Positions 49,588 through 52,528 of a stretch of 52,528 bases of DNA are shown here, one piece after another. The position numbers were made by a program, and so were the translations under genes. The notes beneath the pieces were generated by a model that was not told where the DNA came from, made no database searches, and saw nothing but the letters and a program-made list of their open reading frames with translations. The stretch comes from Candidatus Wallbacteria bacterium (GTDB lineage Bacteria > Muiribacteriota > UBA6191 > JACPRK01), in contig JACQZN010000009.1 in the NCBI GenBank assembly GCA_016213845.1, positions 1 to 52,528 of the forward strand, read 5' to 3'. Position 1 is the first letter of the stretch. Each line of letters begins with the position of its first letter.

Positions 49588-49950
49588 GTGACAGCCGTGC
49601 CACACCGGTCGCCGAAGATTGACCGTGACAAGTTGCGGACCATGCTGCGCAAGCTCGGTCACGAGTACGTGTTCTACATCCTTGACGACGCCATAGAACT
49701 GCTGCCTGGCGCCAAGTTGAAGAAGATCGTCGGCCAGTACATCCCTCTGGAACGACTGGCTCCAGATGAGGATAGCCAGGCAAGCCCAGGATTGCTCCTT
49801 GCCGGGACGGCCTTCGATACCGCAAGCCGAGCCGGTAAGTACTTTGAGTCTTTTCGCGTCAACTCCCAGAACTACACGAAGCAGTCGATGGGAACGACCG
49901 CGTGGATCGCTGAGTGCCGCGTGTTGAGGAGATCCTCCTCAGCTCCTTAA
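49588..49950 (+). CDS. Small conserved protein of unknown function
   Basis: A 120-residue acidic protein with the block LRTMLRKLGHEYVFYILDDA followed by IELLPGAKLKKIVGQYIPLE and, near the end, DTASRAGKYFESFRVNSQNY and TTAWIAECRVL. I recall a family of uncharacterised bacterial proteins with the same 'LRKL-EYVFYMLDDAI-LLP...KL' start and '(F/Y)ESFNVN...TTAWIAE' end, so it is likely a real gene. Start GTG 49588 or 49597; a longer frame exists upstream across the poly-C but looks unrelated. Confidence 0.55.
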   Translation: MTAVPHRSPKIDRDKLRTMLRKLGHEYVFYILDDAIELLPGAKLKKIVGQYIPLERLAPDEDSQASPGLLLAGTAFDTASRAGKYFESFRVNSQNYTKQSMGTTAWIAECRVLRRSSSAP

Positions 49951-49969
49951 CGGACGCGACAGCAGACCT

Positions 49970-51175
49970 TCAGGGCCTGAAGAGATGAGGCAGCCGGCGA
50001 AGAGGCGCCACGATCCTCTCGAGTGGGCCGTCCGTCGGCTTGGCAGTCTCGGTTCCCGAAAGCAAGTCGAGCCCTTCCACGCTGTTGCGGATCCAATCGA
50101 GACAGAAGACGCTGAACTCACTGACTCCCTCCAGCCGGGCCGCCGCGACCTGTCGGGCCATTGGGGGATGGTCGGTTCCAAAGCGGCCGCCCGAGATCTT
50201 CTGCCCCACGGCGAGCACCGGCACCAGCCGGACGGTCAAACCGGGGCCCATCGCGGCCTTCACGGTCCGAATCTCCTCCCGAAGTCCGGCCAGTGACGGC
50301 TGGTAGCACATCGGCAGGATGGCGTCGAGCAGCCCCAGCCGAAGCATCTTGCGCCAGTTCTGGCAGCGTGTGTCCGTGTATCGCATCCAGGCCGACGATG
50401 GGAAGATCGCGGCCGAGAGCACCGCCTGCGGCCGGATTCGCTGCTTGGCGTCGCGCACCGCCCGTACGGCAGCGATGACCTGATCTTCACGGAACTCGAC
50501 CCACTGCCGCCACCGCGGGTCCAGCGGATTCTTGAACAGCTCCACGGGGTCGACTCCTGCGTACCCCCGGTAGAGATCGCGCGTGGTCTCGTCGTAGCCG
50601 GCATCGATGAAGCCGAAGGGATAGCGGATGTAGTCGAGCGTTATGCCGTCGACTGGATATCGGGACAGGATCTCCTCCGTCAGACTGGCGAGAAGTGCCC
50701 GCACCTCGGGGTGAGCGGGGTTGGCGAAGAAGTGCCCGCGTTCGGCAGAGTCGGTAGCCTTGCCGTTGGCGAGCTTGGTGCGCCACTCGGGATGCTCGTC
50801 CAGAAGCGGGCTTCGCGGGACCTGAGGGAAGAGCTTCGTGTCGGCTTGCCAGTAGAACGACTGCAACCACGCGTGAATGCGCAGCCCGGCAGCCCGGGCC
50901 CGGGTCACGTATTCGTCGAGCAGATCGACGGACTCCAGACCCGGACGCTCGGGCACCACGCGGCTGGGGTAGATGGCGAACCCGTGATAGAAGGTCTCGA
51001 GGTAGATCGTGTCGAATCCCGCCTGGACGATGTCCGCGAATTGACGGTCGATCGCAGCCAGATTGGCTGTCGGGCGGACCCAGACGCCGCGTTCCGTGCC
51101 GGCTGCCGCTCCGCCCGCAAGAAGCAGAAGCAACACCGAAGTGAGCACTGGCGAGGCGATGTTTGCTAGTCTCAT
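49970..51175 (-). CDS. Glycosyl hydrolase-like 10 (GHL10/DUF4015) family protein
   Basis: A secreted protein of 401 residues with signal peptide (LANIASPVLTSVLLLLLAGG) and a TIM-barrel of the GHL10 type: RGVWVRPTANLAAIDRQFAD, AGFDTIYLETFYHG, RIHAWLQSFYW, and the hallmark VDGITLDYIRYPFGF. ILPMCYQPSLAGL and LVPVLAVGQKISGG complete the barrel. Family members are presumed glycoside hydrolases acting on cell-wall or polysaccharide material; substrate not defined. Start ATG 51175, with the frame open to a GTG at 51193. Catalytic acids are not assigned because family data are poor. Confidence 0.85.
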   Translation of the reverse strand: MRLANIASPVLTSVLLLLLAGGAAAGTERGVWVRPTANLAAIDRQFADIVQAGFDTIYLETFYHGFAIYPSRVVPERPGLESVDLLDEYVTRARAAGLRIHAWLQSFYWQADTKLFPQVPRSPLLDEHPEWRTKLANGKATDSAERGHFFANPAHPEVRALLASLTEEILSRYPVDGITLDYIRYPFGFIDAGYDETTRDLYRGYAGVDPVELFKNPLDPRWRQWVEFREDQVIAAVRAVRDAKQRIRPQAVLSAAIFPSSAWMRYTDTRCQNWRKMLRLGLLDAILPMCYQPSLAGLREEIRTVKAAMGPGLTVRLVPVLAVGQKISGGRFGTDHPPMARQVAAARLEGVSEFSVFCLDWIRNSVEGLDLLSGTETAKPTDGPLERIVAPLRRLPHLFRP

Positions 51176-51240
51176 CGTTTTGGTTCGGGTCACGTTCGCG
51201 TTGGGTCGTTGGCCAGTCCGGTGCGAGTACGCTGTCGGTA

Positions 51241-52065
51241 TCAGGCCCCCGGCGCGCGGCCCGCCGGCCCATACATGGCCCTGCCGTACTCCTCGGAGGT
51301 GATTCTCCGGTCAGCGAGCAAGTTCCCCAGCAGTGTCACGGCGCGCTTCGCATAGTCCTCGTTGCGCGGAAAGAGCCCACTCTGCAGGCCGCGACCCGCG
51401 ACCACGAGGCGCAGCGCCTCCAGAGCGCGCGATCGGCACTCTTGCCACCCGGCCCCACCGAGCTCGGCCCGTTGCATCAGAACGTCGGCCAGGAAAAAGA
51501 GGCTCTCGGACTCCTGCCAGTTGCCCAGGTCGGCCAGATCCATCAGGATCGTCTCAGCCTTATCGAGGTTGCCGGTGACCGATGCGATCAGGGCCTCCCG
51601 GATGCCGTCGCGGCTCCGGGAGAAGGGGCCTACCGAAGCGCCGAACTGTGAGGCGGCCTTCCCCCACTCAGCGTTGCGCTCCCACGCGAGAGGCCAGTCG
51701 CGGCCGGCGACGATGGCCTTCGCAAGCAAGTCGATCGACCGCTTGTAGTATCGGCGTGTTTCGACCGGGTTCGTGGCCTGCACCGACCAACGCTCGAAGA
51801 TCTTCGCAGACCCGAGCAAGGCGCGAGCGCACTTGCCGTCGCTGGCCTCTATGGCGATGCCGTAGCTCTCCAGGGCTTCCTGCAGGTGGCCGGATTTCAC
51901 CAGCAGGTCGGCTTCGCGAATGGCTTCGGCGATGATTCCCAGGTTGTCGCTTACCCGGGCCGGAGTCACGGCCGCCACGGTCAGTCCGTCGAAGAGATCT
52001 TCCGCCAGCGCGGAGGCGGCACCTAGGGTTGCTACCAGCAGGAGAACCAGCAGGGTTCGAGACAT
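51241..52065 (-). CDS. Secreted TPR-like protein
   Basis: A 274-residue protein with signal peptide MSRTLLVLLLVATLGAASAL, cut near ALAEDLF, followed by TPR-like helical pairs (ADLLVKSGHLQEALESYGIA, DGKCARALLGSAKIFERWSV, NLDKAETILMDLADLGNWQE). Start ATG 52065 has AAGGAG upstream. It lies 65 bases upstream of the GHL10 gene on the same strand. Function unknown; could help in polysaccharide processing by context only. Confidence 0.8.
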   Translation of the reverse strand: MSRTLLVLLLVATLGAASALAEDLFDGLTVAAVTPARVSDNLGIIAEAIREADLLVKSGHLQEALESYGIAIEASDGKCARALLGSAKIFERWSVQATNPVETRRYYKRSIDLLAKAIVAGRDWPLAWERNAEWGKAASQFGASVGPFSRSRDGIREALIASVTGNLDKAETILMDLADLGNWQESESLFFLADVLMQRAELGGAGWQECRSRALEALRLVVAGRGLQSGLFPRNEDYAKRAVTLLGNLLADRRITSEEYGRAMYGPAGRAPGA

Positions 52066-52221
52066 GAGTTCGCTCCTTTCCTTGTGCGAGGGGCGCCGGA
52101 GGGCGTGGCGTGGCTCAATCAAACTCCGTGCCACAGCCTGAACCCGCGCTGTATCGGGGGCTCCGGCTGATCCGGCCTGGTCGAAGGCTTTCCACGTGGG
52201 CGGACCTGGACCAGCGCTCTT

Positions 52222-52528
52222 TCAGGGAGCAGGAGCATCGAGCTTCTCGAAGAGCGGGGGGAGTCCGAGCGGGGCCTCAATCGGCTGCCAGGCCGGCCCC
52301 TCGTAAGTTTGGCCGCTCTTCCAGTGTCGCCACCGGCCCCGGGGAAAGTAGACTTCGCGCTCGCGCTGGCCTCGCCGTATCACGGGGGCCGCTAGCCACC
52401 GGTCACCGAGCATGTACTGGTCCACCATTTCGAGAGTCGACGGGTCCTCCGGATACATCAGGTACAGATGCCGCATCACGGGCATGCCGCTCACCGACGC
52501 CTCGCGGGCAGCGGCCACGATGTCCGGC
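52222..52528 (-). CDS. Glycoside hydrolase family 31 (C-terminal end, cut by the window)
   Basis: About 102 residues at the right edge: PVMRHLYLMYPEDPSTLEMV, DQYMLGDRWLAAPVI and REVYFPRGRWRHWKSGQ are the conserved end of GH31 alpha-glucosidase/xylosidase-type enzymes, with the final APLGLPPLFEKL being the family's closing domain. The catalytic region lies outside the window. Sits with the GHL10 gene, hinting at a carbohydrate-degrading cluster beyond the edge. Confidence 0.85.
   Translation of the reverse strand, partial: PDIVAAAREASVSGMPVMRHLYLMYPEDPSTLEMVDQYMLGDRWLAAPVIRRGQREREVYFPRGRWRHWKSGQTYEGPAWQPIEAPLGLPPLFEKLDAPAP

Overview
The window looks like chromosomal DNA from an uncultured, high-GC, Gram-negative bacterium. 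It encodes outer-membrane proteins (an LptD-like barrel and a second large barrel ending in Phe), SecD/SecF, pseudopilins and peptidoglycan enzymes (MurI, MurA). The phylum cannot be fixed from sequence reading alone. The density of HEAT-repeat genes (four in 52 kb), the tight 4-base gene overlaps and the word-like intergenic repeats suggest a poorly cultured lineage rather than a model proteobacterium. There is no rRNA, CRISPR array, intact insertion sequence or prophage.

Layout. 0.1-7.2 kb (minus): a GT4-like glycosyltransferase, an orphan CheB-like methylesterase, an ABC exporter ATPase/permease pair, a TPR protein and a PAS sensor kinase. 7.3-8.1 kb (minus): murI, divergent from a plus-strand run of a UbiA prenyltransferase, UbiX and ClpP, then trxA. 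10.8-26.2 kb (minus): a YfhO-type membrane protein, a small membrane protein, secF, secD, a 939-residue HEAT/TPR protein, a large outer-membrane barrel, an M3 peptidase, xerD and murA. 26.3-46.3 kb (plus): a HEAT gene, a 1157-residue beta-propeller protein, a TPR/coiled-coil protein, a PlsC-type acyltransferase, ybaB-recR-dnaN, then HEAT/zinc-ribbon, STN-domain protein, apt, HEAT and hprK, then an LptD-like protein, three tandem pseudopilins, a small membrane protein, hemL, a TudS-like desulfidase and an SRPBCC-like protein. 46.4 kb to the end: tRNA-Asn, a PIN-domain (VapC) remnant, a dus gene, an SDR, a small conserved protein, a GHL10-type hydrolase, a TPR protein and the C-terminal end of a GH31 glycosidase.

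How the genes work together. Most of the window is housekeeping: cell wall, protein export, outer membrane, recombination/replication and tetrapyrrole or quinone synthesis. The less ordinary parts are two pairs of related HEAT proteins, one pair built on a shared three-HEAT super-repeat; an STN-domain protein without a secretin; and three pseudopilin paralogues in a 4-base-overlap chain. Two of these pseudopilins carry intergenic-type repeats inside their leader-coding regions. Two well-formed sigma70-type promoters lie back to back between murA and a HEAT gene, and a third precedes tRNA-Asn. All functional calls rest on motif recognition in the translated sequence; no database search was run.
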